A stretch of DNA of 64,000 nucleotides from Dryomyza anilis. Lineage: Eukaryota > Arthropoda > Insecta > Diptera > Dryomyzidae. Positions within the stretch are counted from its first letter, which is position 1; each line of letters starts with the position of its first letter. The stretch is taken from positions 72,670,367 through 72,734,366 of the forward strand of contig OX638133.1 in NCBI GenBank assembly GCA_951804985.1, in the 5' to 3' direction. Below are positions 34,501 to 46,486 of the stretch, one piece after another. Below the pieces are notes generated by a model. That model had not been told where the DNA came from. It did no database searches and saw nothing but the letters and a program-made list of their open reading frames with translations. The translations under genes were made by a program, and so were the position numbers.

Positions 34501-36302
34501 AGAGCAAAAGAGCAAAGAGCTAAACACCGCAGAGTCCAAAATAATCAGTACGAAAAGGAATGATGGGAAAAGGGAAAGTTATAAAGAGGAAGTTACAAAC
34601 ATCGACCAAAGGCTAATTAATAAATCAATGGAACAAAAACTATATAATGTGAAAAAAGAAGATATTTCATATGCAGAAAATAAAAACTTTAAAACAGAGA
34701 AAGACCTGACAAGAAATTCTGAAAAAGAGAGCCATGAATTTAAGCAGAATTTAAAAGCTAAAATGAATAATTTTGATACAAACAACAAAACTGTGATAAA
34801 TATACCAATGAATTTTACAAAAACTGACCCGATTTTAATTAAAGAAGTCATGGAAAATTTGATGAATTCATCGAACAATAAAATGAGAGCAAAAAATAAA
34901 AGATCCAATGGAGCGCTACGCTATATGAGCGAAACTACAAAGCAAACCAACGAAAACGAAACAAACAATAGAGCAGTTGAAGGAACAGACAACAATTTGC
35001 TTAATTTAGAAAGTTTAAATGAGAATGAATTAAATCGAAATATGAAGGAAATACCTAAAAACAAATTAGAAAAGATTGATGGCATGAGTATTGATGTAGA
35101 GAATATTACAAATGAATCCGAAAGTATTTTAGCATTTCAAGGTACAGATAAATCTACTTTCAATAAAGATGCTGAAGAATTTAAAACCACTAATTACACG
35201 ATTGCTGCTAGTACAGAATCGATAAATTTACCGAGTAAGAAACTCATTAAGGAAGCAAATAGCGTAAATTTAAAATCGCTACAGAATACAAGTAAGGTCT
35301 TGGAAAAAGTAAATCACATTCCAGATATGAGTAGCAACATGACGACTTACAATTTGCGGAATACAACAGCAACACCAGCCATGGAAGCAACAACGGAATT
35401 GCAACAAAATCATGCAGCTGCTGGCAGCAATGCTCAAGATGAAGCAACTAATTTGAAAACCTTGTCGTCACTCACTACAGCAGAAGCAATGCCAAATGAA
35501 ACAAATACCGCAGCAACAACAACACCCGTTGTTTTAGCAACATCTATATTAGTTACAGAAAATCCAACCACAGTTGATATAGCAGAACCACCAATAGTTG
35601 AAACAACCACAATGTTAGTTGAAAAAGCAAAAGTTGCTGCAAATGGCAGAAAAATAACTTTCGACGTGTTGTCAAACACGACAACACAACAGCTGACATT
35701 GAACTACACCAGCAACAACGTAACAACAACATCACTAACCGAAAACAACTACCTGACATTACCGATGCTGTCCTTAGGTTATTTACCAGCAACAACCACT
35801 GAAGCAAACGCAGCAACTGTTGCTACAACTCTCCACTACTTTGACAGCTTCAACTATAAAACGTACTCAACAGCAACAGCAACAACACTGACATTAAACA
35901 CAACACTGTCTGCTTTGGCATCTACAAGTAACCACATTGTTACCACATCCTTCGACAGCAACTCCTTCAGCGCTTCATCCTTCGTCAGTCATTCAAGCTA
36001 CAGCGCCGCCAGCACAACCGCAACACCACCACCACTTCCCTCTTGGCCCGTCAAACATGCGTCTGTCACGGAGGGCGATGTTATTCTGGGCGGTCTGATG
36101 ATGGTCCATTCACGTGAGGACACCATTACCTGCGGTCCTATTATGCCACAGGGTGGTATTCAGGCGCTCGAAGCGATGCTCTACACACTGGATCAGGTGA
36201 ACAAACAACAGCTGTTGCCGAACATCACACTGGGCGCTCACATTCTCGACGACTGTGACAAAGACACGTACGGCTTGGAGATGGCAGTGGATTTTATTAA
36301 AG
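31532..36302 (+). CDS. mtt: metabotropic glutamate receptor-like class C GPCR, first coding exon (partial; mangetout/DmXR-like)
   Basis: Open frame of 1590 codons plus one base before a GTAAGT donor at 36303; read-through would add 12 non-homologous residues and a stop. Residues 1-23 look like a signal peptide (MSNFYKILLLANILATTAIA). Residues ~25-1500 are low complexity: Gln/Ser/Thr/Lys-rich, then Lys/Glu-rich with three ~95-120-residue repeats (~700-1009), then Thr/Ser/Ala-rich (~1290-1500). Residues ~1512-1590 are a conserved class C GPCR ligand-binding-domain start: GDVILGGLMMVH, CGPIMPQGGIQALEAM, then LGAHILDDCDKDTYGLEM. C1534 and C1575 match the first disulphide pair of mGluR domains. 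Known of the family: these are plasma-membrane amino-acid receptors with an extracellular bilobed domain, Cys-rich linker and seven helices; all later parts lie beyond the window. The CGPIMPQGG and DDCDKDTYG wording fits my memory of the divergent insect receptor mangetout (DmXR) better than DmGluRA, but I could not align it. Oddity: the extension is far longer than a normal mGluR N-terminus. Class C GPCR call ~0.92; mtt ~0.65. Confidence 0.85.
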
Positions 36303-36308
36303 GTAAGT
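36303..36308 (+). other. splice donor (phase 1) of the receptor exon
   Basis: The sequence AAAG|GTAAGTG is a near-ideal donor. It splits the codon after Phe-Ile-Lys within the conserved DFIKG stretch, leaving one base of the next codon (phase 1). Conservation stops exactly here: the following residues KCELCVTVSNK have no receptor character and end at TAA 36341-36343. Confidence 0.85.
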
Positions 36309-36806
36309 GTGAGTTATGCGTAACTGTGTCCAATAAATAACAAGGTTCTGTGGTTTTACTATGTGTCCTTTGCAAATTAAGCATGCAGTTGGTAACATCT
36401 TTCGGGTTGGTCAACCACTCTGAATGGTGTTGTTATTTCCTTGAAATATGCGCAAGTTGCTGTTAAGTAATCGCACAAATCTTATAGTCTAGCAAAGTAA
36501 TTTCCGTCTACGGAATACGTGAAATTTTACTCTATATGAATTAAACATTCCTTACGGAAATGGTGTTGCAGAAAGTTCGAATAACCGAATAAGTGAAATC
36601 GGTATAAATATTCGTGGTTTTTTTAAATCTTTATATATTATTTTAGTGTGGGAACTTTTTAAAAAAACTATTTTAATATTATATTGTAGATAGTTATTTT
36701 CTAAAATTAAGTTACTTGTGAAAAAAAAATATTTATATAAAAACTCAATACGTTAAAATTTTTCAAAAATATAACAACGTAAAAAATAAATTAAAATTTA
36801 AATCGT

Positions 36807-37233
36807 AAGGAAGGTTAGATCATTTGGGAAATTGAAACAGAGAAATTGTAATAGTTGGTGTGACGAAGTTAGTAAATCAGTCTGAGCCGACGGTAAATAC
36901 CCTAGACATATGTGATAATGTGTGAAGTTACCATTGTAAGTGATCACCAAAGTACACGAATCCTGATAATAACTACAAACATGCAATCGCTGAAGAATTT
37001 CCTGTCTTTTGATACCCATATTTACAAATGGGTAGGTGTACCGAATTACGATTTTTTTGTTTGGAACCACAAGTCGGTTCGCATGAAAATATTACTTTCA
37101 AATATTTGAAGATTACGTCAATATATATGGGATATTGAAAGTTCACTTAAGCCCGTATAAAGTAACATTCCTTCTGGGTTCTACAAACTGCATACCGAAC
37201 TGAATATGCCCTTTCACTCTTAGTGTAGGACAT
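36807..37233 (-). mobile_element. mini-me-like repeat, deleted copy
   Basis: GGAAGGTTAGATCATTTGGG at the start and CACTCTTAGTGTAGGACATA at the end match 17698-18428. The CAGA microsatellite and core are missing, so about 300 bp have been deleted internally. Confidence 0.72.
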
Positions 37234-40006
37234 AAAAAAGATTTCTACATTGGTGACTACCGAAAATGCCGAATACCGAACCTACGGAGATTCTTTTAGG
37301 CAACACTTTTTCACGAAATTGCTCGTCTTTCAATTAAAGTACCGACTTTCTCGTAGCCTAACCCAAGGTTTTAGTTCAGTCAATTAGAGATCCAGTTTTG
37401 CAACGCCGAAATCACGCAATACCACACTCCCCTGGGTTCAATTGAGAGCAATATCCTCAATGCCGTAAGACACCGTACATGGCTTGAGGAGGAGGTCAAG
37501 CCATGTACGGTACGCTAAAAATAGTATTACTGATAGAATTTTCAGATTCCAAAGTGAAGCGTCTTTGGCAACTTTTAGAAAATGGTATCACCGGTGTCAA
37601 GAAACCTTCAGCGCTGCTATGAGAGATACGTCTGCAAGATGATTACAATTCGCATCTGAACAGCGTGGAAATCCAGATGGAAGACATTTTAAAGCGTATC
37701 GAGGCGCTATTCCTATAGCGGTAATGGAAGTAATACTAGAAATACCACTTCTTAAAGAGTTTTTGCTGGGGGTAGTAACGGGATACATAAAAACTGTGGT
37801 AAGGACTAGCAAAACTACGATAATCAAAAAAATTTATTAGAACCTATAACCTCAATACATAGAAGAATGCTTGCACGAACCGTTTCTATTTTAAAAAGCT
37901 TGGAAATTGAACCGAAACTGTTAATTTAGTACCTGTCAGGAACTGCAAAGAACCGAAATTGGAACATTTTAAATGTTTCGAACCGGAATCGGAACCGTTA
38001 TTAAAAATATGTGAAACCGGAATCGAAATCAGAACATATATAAAATATTTGCTTGAAACCGGAATCGGAACCGTTTTTTTAACAATCTTGGAACCAGCAC
38101 CGATATTCCAATGGATTTTCGTACCTATAAAAAAAAATGCAAATTCCAATGATATAGTTTCAGGCATTAGTATATAAAAGCATTTTCATATAATTTGGAA
38201 CGAAAATAAATATGTTGTAGAAATTTCAAATAAATATATTAAATTTAGTTATTACAAAAAATATTTTCGTTCTTCCAAACAACATTCAATAAAATCAACA
38301 TTACGAATACTTATAGAATATATTCTTCGCATGAACCGAATATATTATTTTTAAAAAAGTGATTTAAAAATTTCTCGTTGAAACACCTTGTACGATTTAC
38401 ACAGAATAAGTTCATCGGAGAATGGGTCGGTTGTCACAACCAATATCTGTTTCAAAAGATTATATTGATTACTTCTGATAGAAGATAAAAAATAAAACAT
38501 CTACTAAATATCTTGTTACTTAAACATTTTGATTGGATCGTATTAATGGAAAATTCTAACAACATTTTGGAAGTTAAATAAATGAAAATATTTGACAAAT
38601 ATATTGTAAATGTTGTCGACACTGAAAGAAGTAATACGCCATATTTTGAAAAATCGAAATTTATTTTCGGCACTTAATATCAACAAATAGACAATAGGAC
38701 AACCATTATAATAAACCTCATAAGTATAATTAACATATATTTCATTTATGTAGTTCAAGTATTAATTTTCTTCATTGTAGCTGTTTCACCTCATCTCATT
38801 TTATTCAATACAATTTCGTTTTCTTACTTTGATATATTTTATTTATAACGTCTGCATTTTTGATCCTTCATAAATTATTAAAATGGTAGCCGCTTCAAAG
38901 TGTTGCCCGCTGGTTCGGCTTTTTTTTCCTTATACGACGTACCATTGTTTCAAGATATAACTTCGTGTATCGTTTATCGTTCTCAGTTTCAGATTCAGTT
39001 TTTCTTTTTATTATTCTCCTGTTATTTCTCCACCTTTGCTACCCTCGTGCTGTCTTATTTATCATGTAATTTATAACGCCTGAAATGACTTTCAATGTGG
39101 CAGAGAGTTGGCCGGCCAGTTTTCCTCAGCTTCCTACCGCAATCTGGCTGCTGTTAAGTGTGCGGTGCCCACTTTTGTATGGGCGTCAACACCGGTTTCA
39201 TATGTATTTCGACTAGATTTCATTTAATGTTTATGCATTTTATTTTTCGTCTTGTTTGGTTTTTTTCGTTTTGTTTCTAAGTTATATATTTTTTTAACAC
39301 TTTTGTTGTTGCAAAACTTATCGATGCAGAAGCATGATATCGGTGGTTGTCCACATGTGCGGCATGTGTTCGAGGTTGGGGTGGTCCTTTGGGAAATATA
39401 CGAAGTGTGAGACATAACTCTATGTGTGCTTGTTGCAAGTTATACCGTAGCTCTCAATGCGTGTATAAAGTGTTAAAAGTTTTAGCCTAATAGACCCGGA
39501 TACAAAGTCGTAATCGCCATCGTCGTCATTTAAGTGTTAGTAATCTTGAATATAGGACCAAGGGCTGGCCTAAAAACTTTTAAGTTTTATAGACTATAAA
39601 AAAAGACATAAAGTTTATGTTCGACTTGTGTTAAGTTGATTTATAGCTTTCGTCAAAGTGCGTTTGAATGTGAAAAGTTGTAAAACTTTATGTATTGAAC
39701 TAATTTAAAGATTTTTAATAATTCTGAAGAAAAGGGATGTGAAATATATCCCTTTAGCGCTATAAAAATATATACAAATATATTCATATTCAACAGTTTT
39801 GTGCTCAAGTATTAAAAGCTGCTGGTTTTTAATAAGATGTAGAGACTTCGATCATAAAAACAGTTGAAATAGTTGATCTATTGTATTTAAAATATGTTTT
39901 TGATATGATCGATTGCATTACAATTTATATGTTTTATAAATCAATTTTTGTTGCCATTGCTTCACTCAAAGTCTCAGTCAGTATGATTTAAAATTTGACA
40001 TTTTTA
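37234..40006. other. unassigned intron DNA
   Basis: 37380-37840 is less AT-rich and may be a decayed element (unrecognised). 37900-38080 has GGAACCGGAATCGG words resembling hAT subterminal repeats. 39070-39400 is relatively GC-rich single-copy-looking sequence. No gene supported. Confidence 0.4.
37472..37511. repeat. perfect 16-bp hairpin
   Basis: ACCGTACATGGCTTGA at 37472-37487 and its exact reverse complement at 37496-37511, separated by GGAGGAGG. GC-richer than its surroundings. Confidence 0.9.
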
Positions 40007-40384
40007 CACTCAAAATAAAAAAAAGTCTGCAACAGTAGCAAAAAAGGTTGTTAAAATATCAAAAATAGTTTGCTGAAAAGAGGAAAACACTGGATTTTGC
40101 TGAAACAGCAAATTACAGTTTACTGTCTATGAATTGGAGTTAACACCAAGAAATTAGTTAAAACAATTAAAATTGTCTGCATAAGAAAAGTGTGCTAATA
40201 CAGCAAACTGCCATTTGCTGTTTCAGCAGAAGACGGCACATTCCTCTCTTCAGCAATTTTTTTGCTATTTTAGCGACCTTTTTTTACTACTGTTGCAGAC
40301 TTTTTATTTTTATTGTAGCGACCTGTATTGCAAAAATTTAGCATTTGGAATTTGATATTAGTAAAAAACTTTTTATTTTTAGTG
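40007..40384. mobile_element. 378-bp MITE, CACTC...AGTG, flanked by TA
   Basis: CACTCAAAATAAAAAAAAGT at the left; the right end ACTTTTTATTTTTAGTG is inverted; TA on both sides. The inner arms GTCTGCAACAGTAGCAAAAA and TTTTACTACTGTTGCAGAC are also inverted, and the right-end motif is duplicated (40300-40320 and 40366-40384). Confidence 0.75.
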
Positions 40385-40867
40385 TAGGTTTCAACATAAT
40401 AAGGTTTCGACATGTAATTATTTGATGCATTATACGTAAACCAAATTTAAAACATATAAACTTTATATATGTTCACTCTTTTTTACAGGAAAAATAATAT
40501 TTTCATAAAAAATATTATGTTAAATGTAAGTACATCACTACGAAGAAACGATTTGGTCCAAACTATACACGTGAGGAACCCCTAGGAGATAGTTAACCGG
40601 TCCTAGTTCTGGATCTTTTATATGAAACCAATCGGTTACTTCAACATGGTGTTCTCCTGGAAATGGGAAAATTATCAACCTCCTACAGACCTTTAGACCT
40701 ATCACAGAACATGTCTTTAAAAATTTATTCTGTGACCGATATCAATGGTACATTTAGTAAAACAAAGTACCTGTTTTTTTCTTTCCTTTTTATATAATTT
40801 AAAGTTTAGTTCTTTTATTTTTTTATTTTATTATATGTATTTTATTTTATACTAGTTTTTCGTATCC

Positions 40868-41627
40868 GGTGCGCAATGGTTTGTAACACCCAGAAGGAAG
40901 CATCTCCGGTATGGAAAAGTATATATATTCTTGATCAGCATGACCTCCTGAGTCGATTTAGCGATGTCCGTCTGTCCGTCTGTCTGTCCGTCTGTCTGTC
41001 TGTCTGTCCGTCTGTCTGTCTGTCTGTCTGTCCGTCTGTCTGTCTGTCCGTCTGTCCGTCTGTCTGTTGAAATCCCTACTACTTTTAAAATTGAAGAACT
41101 AGATAAATGAAACTTATAACTTAGATTACTAATATACCTACGCTGTATGTGCGAAAATCTATCTATCTGTGATCTATTGGCGAGATCGGTCCATTGTGAC
41201 CTATGATCCGACCACTTATGTTCAAATACCTCATATAAAATGTACATATAAAGATCAATTTTTATGTATACGTGCTTAGGTAAACTTTTTTGGTCAAATA
41301 TATATTGATATCATGCTCAAATACATGATAATAATGTTTGCCGGCGAAAAGACTTGTGGTTCACAAAAAAAAAAAAATCAAATTCGGTACACCTACCCAT
41401 TTGTAAATATGGGTATCAAATGAATGGAAATTCTTCAGCGATTGAATGTTTGTAGTTATTTTCAGGATTCGTATACCCTGGTGACCTATATATCACTTTG
41501 AATGGTAACCACACATATGTGTAGGGTATTTATAGTCGGCTTAGACCGACTATAATTTTGATAATCCTAACTATCATAATTACACCTACTTTAAAATTTC
41601 CCATGTGATCTAACCTTCCCAACTGGT
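40868..41627 (+). mobile_element. mini-me-like repeat, copy E5
   Basis: GGTATGGAAAAGTATATATATTC, TTGATCAGCATGACC, a GTCTGTCY microsatellite (40967-41066), TGGTGACCTATATATCAC, and the end CTAACCTTCCCAACTGG. It is the inverted counterpart of 17698-18428. The open frames here on both strands come from the tetranucleotide array. Confidence 0.8.
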
Positions 41628-42077
41628 TTTTTTATTTTTTCCGACCACTACTTCCAGAGATACAGTGGCTCAAAGTTGGAAAAAAAGTGCCAAAAATCAC
41701 TTTTGTACTGTAGTTCATATTTTAATATCTCTTGAACTAGAAACGCTAGAAACTCCGTTAATGGCTCGTTTTAAAGCTAATAGAACAAGATTTTAGAAAA
41801 ATTAAGTTGTAATTTCCAAACGGTAACATGTGGCCCGTGGTCATTATCCTTGCACTTCAAAATTGATGTCCTTAAATAGGACCCTTTTTAAAATTCTGAA
41901 AAAAATCCTAAGTTTTCGTCAATTTATTGTAAATGTTCATACAAAATTTCAAGATGGTATTTTGATGGCATCATATTTTAAAAAATTATTTAAAAGTGAT
42001 TAAAAGTGATTTTTGGCACTTTTTTCCAAATTTGAGCCACTGTATCTCTGGAAGTAGTGGTCGGAAAAAATAAAAAA
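41627..42077. mobile_element. ~450-bp MITE with ~80-bp TIRs
   Basis: The left arm TTTATTTTTTCCGACCACTA...CAGAGATACAGTGGCTCAAA...GTGCCAAAAATCACTTTT is inverted almost exactly at 42000-42077, with about one substitution and one indel in 62 bp. It joins directly onto the end of the preceding mini-me copy. Related sequence (TGGAAATAGTGGTCGGAAAAA...ATCAGTTGCCAAA) appears inside 44200-45206. Confidence 0.85.
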
Positions 42078-42685
42078 GTGCATGTCTCGATACCCTTTAT
42101 CAGTTGCCAAATTTCATTGAAATCGAAGAAGGTGAGTTCCAACCGCTGGTCGATTTGGTGTGGAATGGCCAAATATTCTTGAACAGCATCACAACCCGAG
42201 TCCGTTTAGACATGTCCGTCTGTCTGTCTGTCCGAAAGCATTATAACTTGAAAAATACTAGTCATAATAAGATGAAATTTGGTTTCAATAAGTTTTAGCC
42301 GAAAGTATGAACTGAGTTTGGGAATGTGCCAAATCGGTCAACGGACACGCACACTTCCCATATACGTTACTATTATAGAACTATTTCGGAACCAATAACT
42401 CGAAAAGTATTACATATATATTAATTAAATTTAAAATGTATTCTTAGAATTCGTCTAAAAATATATGGTTCAAAAATGAGCGTTATCCGCCTACATTTGA
42501 ATTTTTCATTATTCTTATGGTGGATATTTAAGTCGTACAGTATTGAAAATTATCCCACCAAATAATGCCACTAATATATCCACCAAGAGTGTAAGGTATT
42601 CTATAGTCGGACCCGACCGACTATAAAAATCCGTCCCATGTGATCGAACTTACCCATGTGACCTAACCTTCCCAGCTCGTTTTTG
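42078..42685 (+). mobile_element. mini-me-like repeat, copy E3 (5' truncated)
   Basis: From TATTCTTGAACAGCATCACA and GTCCGTCTGTCTGTCTGTCCG through GGACACGCACACTTCCCATA to CATAGTCGGACCCGACCGAC...CTTCCCAGCTCG. The first ~90 bases (ATACCCTTTATCAGTTGCCAA...) resemble 44868-44945 instead. Confidence 0.72.
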
Positions 42686-43078
42686 TTTTGTTTTGATTTT
42701 GTGCTTTTGCTTTTATTTTTGTTTTGTGTTTTACTTTTGTTTTTAGTTATGGTGTTTGTTTTAGAATTTTTGTTTTTTGATTTTGTTTTGTAATTTCAAT
42801 TTAGCTTTTTTTATGTTTTTGATTGTGTGTTATTTTTTTGTGTGCTTTTGTTTTTATGTTTTTAATTTTGTATTTTTGCTTGTTTTGTGTTTTTGATTTA
42901 GTATATCTGCTTTTGTTCTTTGTATTTGCATTTGTTTACCATCTGTTTTCTTTATTTTGCTGTTATTTAATTAATTATGTAATTGCTTTAGTTTTGTGCT
43001 TTTGATTTTGTTTTTTCGTTTGATTTTTGCTTTTGTGTATTTGCTTTTGTTATTTTTTTGTATTTGTGTTTTTCTTTT
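42686..43078 (+). repeat. TTTTGCTTTTG low-complexity array
   Basis: Pyrimidine-rich counterpart of 27120-27590. It directly precedes the partial element at 43087. Confidence 0.85.
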
Positions 43079-43086
43079 ATCTTCTC

Positions 43087-43293
43087 AGCTGGTGTAAGTC
43101 CCAAGTTATAACGCGTTAAAAGTTTAGGTTGTATGGGAGGTGCCACGCTTCGTTGTCCAATCCCGCCTATATATAGCCTATGCCAGCTCTCTGACTCCAT
43201 AGTCTCCTGGTACACAATTTTAGTCAAATCGGTTCAGCGGTTTAGACGTGATGCTGGAACAAATATACTGAGAGACTGACAGACGGACAAAGA
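43087..43293 (+). mobile_element. 3' part of the 21075-type element
   Basis: GGGAGGTGCCACGCTTCGTT...GCCTATATATAGCCTATG...GTTTAGACGTGATGCTGGAA...GACTGACAGACGGAC aligns with 22015-22195. Here the ACAG microsatellite is reduced to a few units and the TATATATATGGA end is missing. Confidence 0.75.
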
Positions 43294-44199
43294 GTTTGTT
43301 CCAAGATTTACTTTATATTTTATTTTACCTTCTCCTTAATGCATTCTCATTTTACTAATGATTCCATCCTTGTATGCATGCATTATAATGGATCCAACGG
43401 TACCGGTCGCCTAACATGTAAAAATATTACGAATTGTCTCCTTTCTGCATACCTTGGACTAGAACAAGTCGTCTTTCACAAGTTACGTGATAGGTTATTT
43501 TAGATAAATTGACTCTTTTTCCCGTATAACCCCGCTTTTGAAAGAAAATTGAAGTATCTAAAGCACAAACTCTCACTTTTTATTACTTTGCTGTCGAGCG
43601 AAAGCAAGAGATAGAAAACATTACATAAATATGCTTCGATGGGCCGATATAAACGTTTAAATTCGGGGAAATTTATTAGGTATTTTTTTATATTTATTCG
43701 GGGAAATATATTTATTTAAGAAAATGTGTGATTAAATAAAAATACATGTATTTAAAACGATTTGAACTAAGTATATTAAAAATTGTACGAAAATCAGGCC
43801 TGATTTCGATTTTTACTCTAGATATTAAGAGCATGATTTTTAATTGTAAATGTTACAATATAGTGCTAAATTTTGACATTAACAGTTATGTGCAATATCT
43901 TACTGTCCCCAATTTAATACAGTCCATTCTAATAAACGCTTCAAAACTATTTTTGTTTGTTTTTCTTACTTTTTAAAAATGGAATAAAATTGAAAATTTT
44001 TATATTGGTTTATTTGAGATTGTTGTATAATGGTTTGATTAGTTTCGGTTTTTAAAGTGAAATTAATTTAATGGATATCACTTTGCATATATCCTAAATT
44101 AGGTTAGGTTAGGCTAACAAGGAGATGTACTGATGTTACTTTATCAGCAGCACTCAGGGTACCTAATGGGTGATTGCGTTCCCTTTTACATAAATTAAA
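43294..44199. other. unassigned intron DNA
   Basis: No gene supported. GGTTAGGTTAGG at 44102-44113 is a short isolated repeat, not a telomeric array. Confidence 0.4.
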
Positions 44200-45206
44200 T
44201 AGGGTCTGGTACGATAAGTCGAAATTTAAAATATCGAAACTAAAAATAACGAAGACAAAAATGTAGAAAATAAAAATGCCGAAACCTGAAAATGTCGAAA
44301 ACAAAAATGTCGAAAACAAAAATGTCAAAAAAAAAAATGTTGAAAACTAAAATGTTGAAAAACAAAATGTCGAAAACTAAAAATGTCGAAAGTTAATATG
44401 ACGAAATCATTTTTTGCCGAAAAAATGATGGAAAAAAACTCGATGTCGAAAAAACTCGAAGATAAAGATATTAAAAAAGAACGAATTCTGATTTTTAGCT
44501 ACTCTAGGATTCATGCGGAGATTTTTAAATATGCTGCCTTCAAAATACCATCATGGAATTTAGCTTCAACACTTATAAAAAAACAACAAAAATTTCAATT
44601 TTTTTTTAAATACTTTTTTTAAGGACATGCAATTCGAAGTTCAAGGATAACGACCATTGGTCATATGTTCATGTTAAGAAGAAATTTCCAAAAGATTGTT
44701 TTATTAGTTTTAAAAGGAAACCTTATCAAAGTTTCTGGCATCAAGGGATATTTCAATTGGAACCACCATACAAAAGTTATCATTGACAATTTTTTAACTT
44801 TGGACTGTATCTCTGGAAAAAGTGATATCTTTGGAAATAGTGGTCGGAAAAAATGGTGAATGCAGATCCCGATACCCTTTATCAGTTGCCAAAATATCAT
44901 TGAAATCGAAGAGAGTGAGTTGCAAATCCTACGAGATTTAGTGTGGACTTGCTCATATAGGATTTGAAATTTGTATTTCAACATTTTGATATTTCGGCAT
45001 TTTAATTTTCGACATTTTTTGATCCTTAAAAAAAATGTTTTTGTATTTATAGTTTAAAAAATTTGTCGACATTTTCTAGCTTTAAAATATTTTTCGACAT
45101 TTTGTGATTCGGCCAAATATTGTTTCGGCGTTCTAAGGCTTTTATAATTTCGACATTTTTAGGTTTCGGCATTTTTTTTTTCGATATTTCATACGGATCC
45201 CATTAA
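44200..45206. mobile_element. ~1-kb foldback with AAAATGTCGAAAAC inverted arrays
   Basis: The left TAGGGTCTGGTACGATAAGT and right ATATTTCATACGGATCCCAT are imperfect TIRs. Inside, AAAAATGTCGAAAAC words (44230-44480) face TTTTCGACATTTT/TTTCGGCATTTT words (44980-45185) in inverted order. The centre (44630-44950) resembles 42030-42165. Confidence 0.72.
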
Positions 45207-46386
45207 ATATTACATATTTCTTAAAGACATATAAAGTTTATTCTAAGCAGTGCCATATTTAACATAATTTTTATTGACATATAAAGACATGACTCTAAAT
45301 ACTTATTTAAATCGCCTTTGGCATGAGACGTAAAAGTGAAATAAAATTGTAAATTTATTTGGAATTTTATTTTCATTTCATTTGCAAACAAGGCACGAAA
45401 ACAAAAACACCCACAACCGAACCAATACTAAATATAGAAGTTCAAAAGATTACGCGCGCGCCTTTTTCGCATTAAAGTTGCACGATTTTCTTGTTTTTAT
45501 TGCTGCATATGTGTTTCCAACAAGAAAAAGAAGTAGTATTACCAGAAAAAACAACCACACAAACAAAAACCGAGGCATATCCTTTGGGCAAATATATCTC
45601 TGTATTTGCACAGGACACAGAAACACATACGCGTTGTTGCGTTGTGTGCCGCTAAGCCTTTGGCAAAAATATGGCAACACTGGTGCATATGAAAACAACA
45701 AATAGATTTTACATTTTTAAAAACTTTTTATTTCGTTTGTTTTAAATTCTTTTTAGAAGTTTTATTATTATTACTTTTTGTGCCTTTTCTAAATACTACA
45801 CAATGCAGAACTGCTGACTTTATCCGCTGCATACAAATAGACGCCATCGTTATGGAGATTCATGAAGAATTTTGCATTTTATTGACACTTTTAGCGCAGA
45901 GTTTTGCAAATGAAATTGAATTTAAAATGCACGTCATATGGTGCAGCTGCGCTACAGCCAAAAATTCGATATTTTCTTTGTTTTTTTTTTTTTTTTGTTT
46001 ATTCTTGTTGTTCATATCAACCAAATAAAAATTCATATCGCATGTTTTAGAAAATATAATTGATTTTTCAATTCAAACAGTTGAGTTGTATTTTTGAAAA
46101 ATGGAGCATATAAAAAAAAATAATTGGTTAAAACACATTTAGCAAATATCTGTATTAAGCAAATAATAAGTGTTAATATTTCTAATCATATATTTCAAAA
46201 AAATAGTGTAAATTAAAATATAAGATATAAAGATTTTAATGCAAGATACGTTAAATTTCGTCGGATGCGCAGGCATCAGTTTACCTTTTTTCTTTTTCCC
46301 TTTGCATTTATAAATACCTACAAAGTATTTTGTAAAAATCATCTGAACTTCTCCAAACTTCGGTGATTGCACTTACACCCTCTATC
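45207..46386. other. unassigned intron DNA
   Basis: The 107-codon frame at 45382-45705 is Asn/Arg/Tyr-rich, has no recognisable motif and is overlapped by a minus-strand frame of equal quality. Nothing supported. Confidence 0.4.
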
Positions 46387-46486
46387 CCTAGTAAAAATTT
46401 TACCTATTATGATACACATGATATTAACTGGATCTAATGTACACCGAAAATAATAGTCGAAAAAAATAAAGCAACCGATATCATGC

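Noticed and set aside
33476..34908. Minus-strand frames of 73-123 codons inside the receptor exon
   Set aside because: Shadows of the plus-strand Lys/Glu repeat region; they follow its periodicity and have no independent signal.
37420..37830. Possible decayed transposase (words such as WYHRCQETF and GNPDGRHFK in a plus-strand frame)
   Set aside because: Interrupted by a stop and too short; I could not tie it to any family, so not annotated as a gene.
40852..41247. 131-codon frame with TDRQTDRRTDRQ repeats, and the Cys-Leu-Ser-Val frames at 18226-18441 and 40876-41070
   Set aside because: Tetranucleotide microsatellite inside mini-me-like repeats read in frame.
44102..44116. GGTTAGGTTAGG as a telomeric (TTAGG) repeat
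   Set aside because: Only two to three units, no array, and flies of this group lack canonical telomerase repeats.
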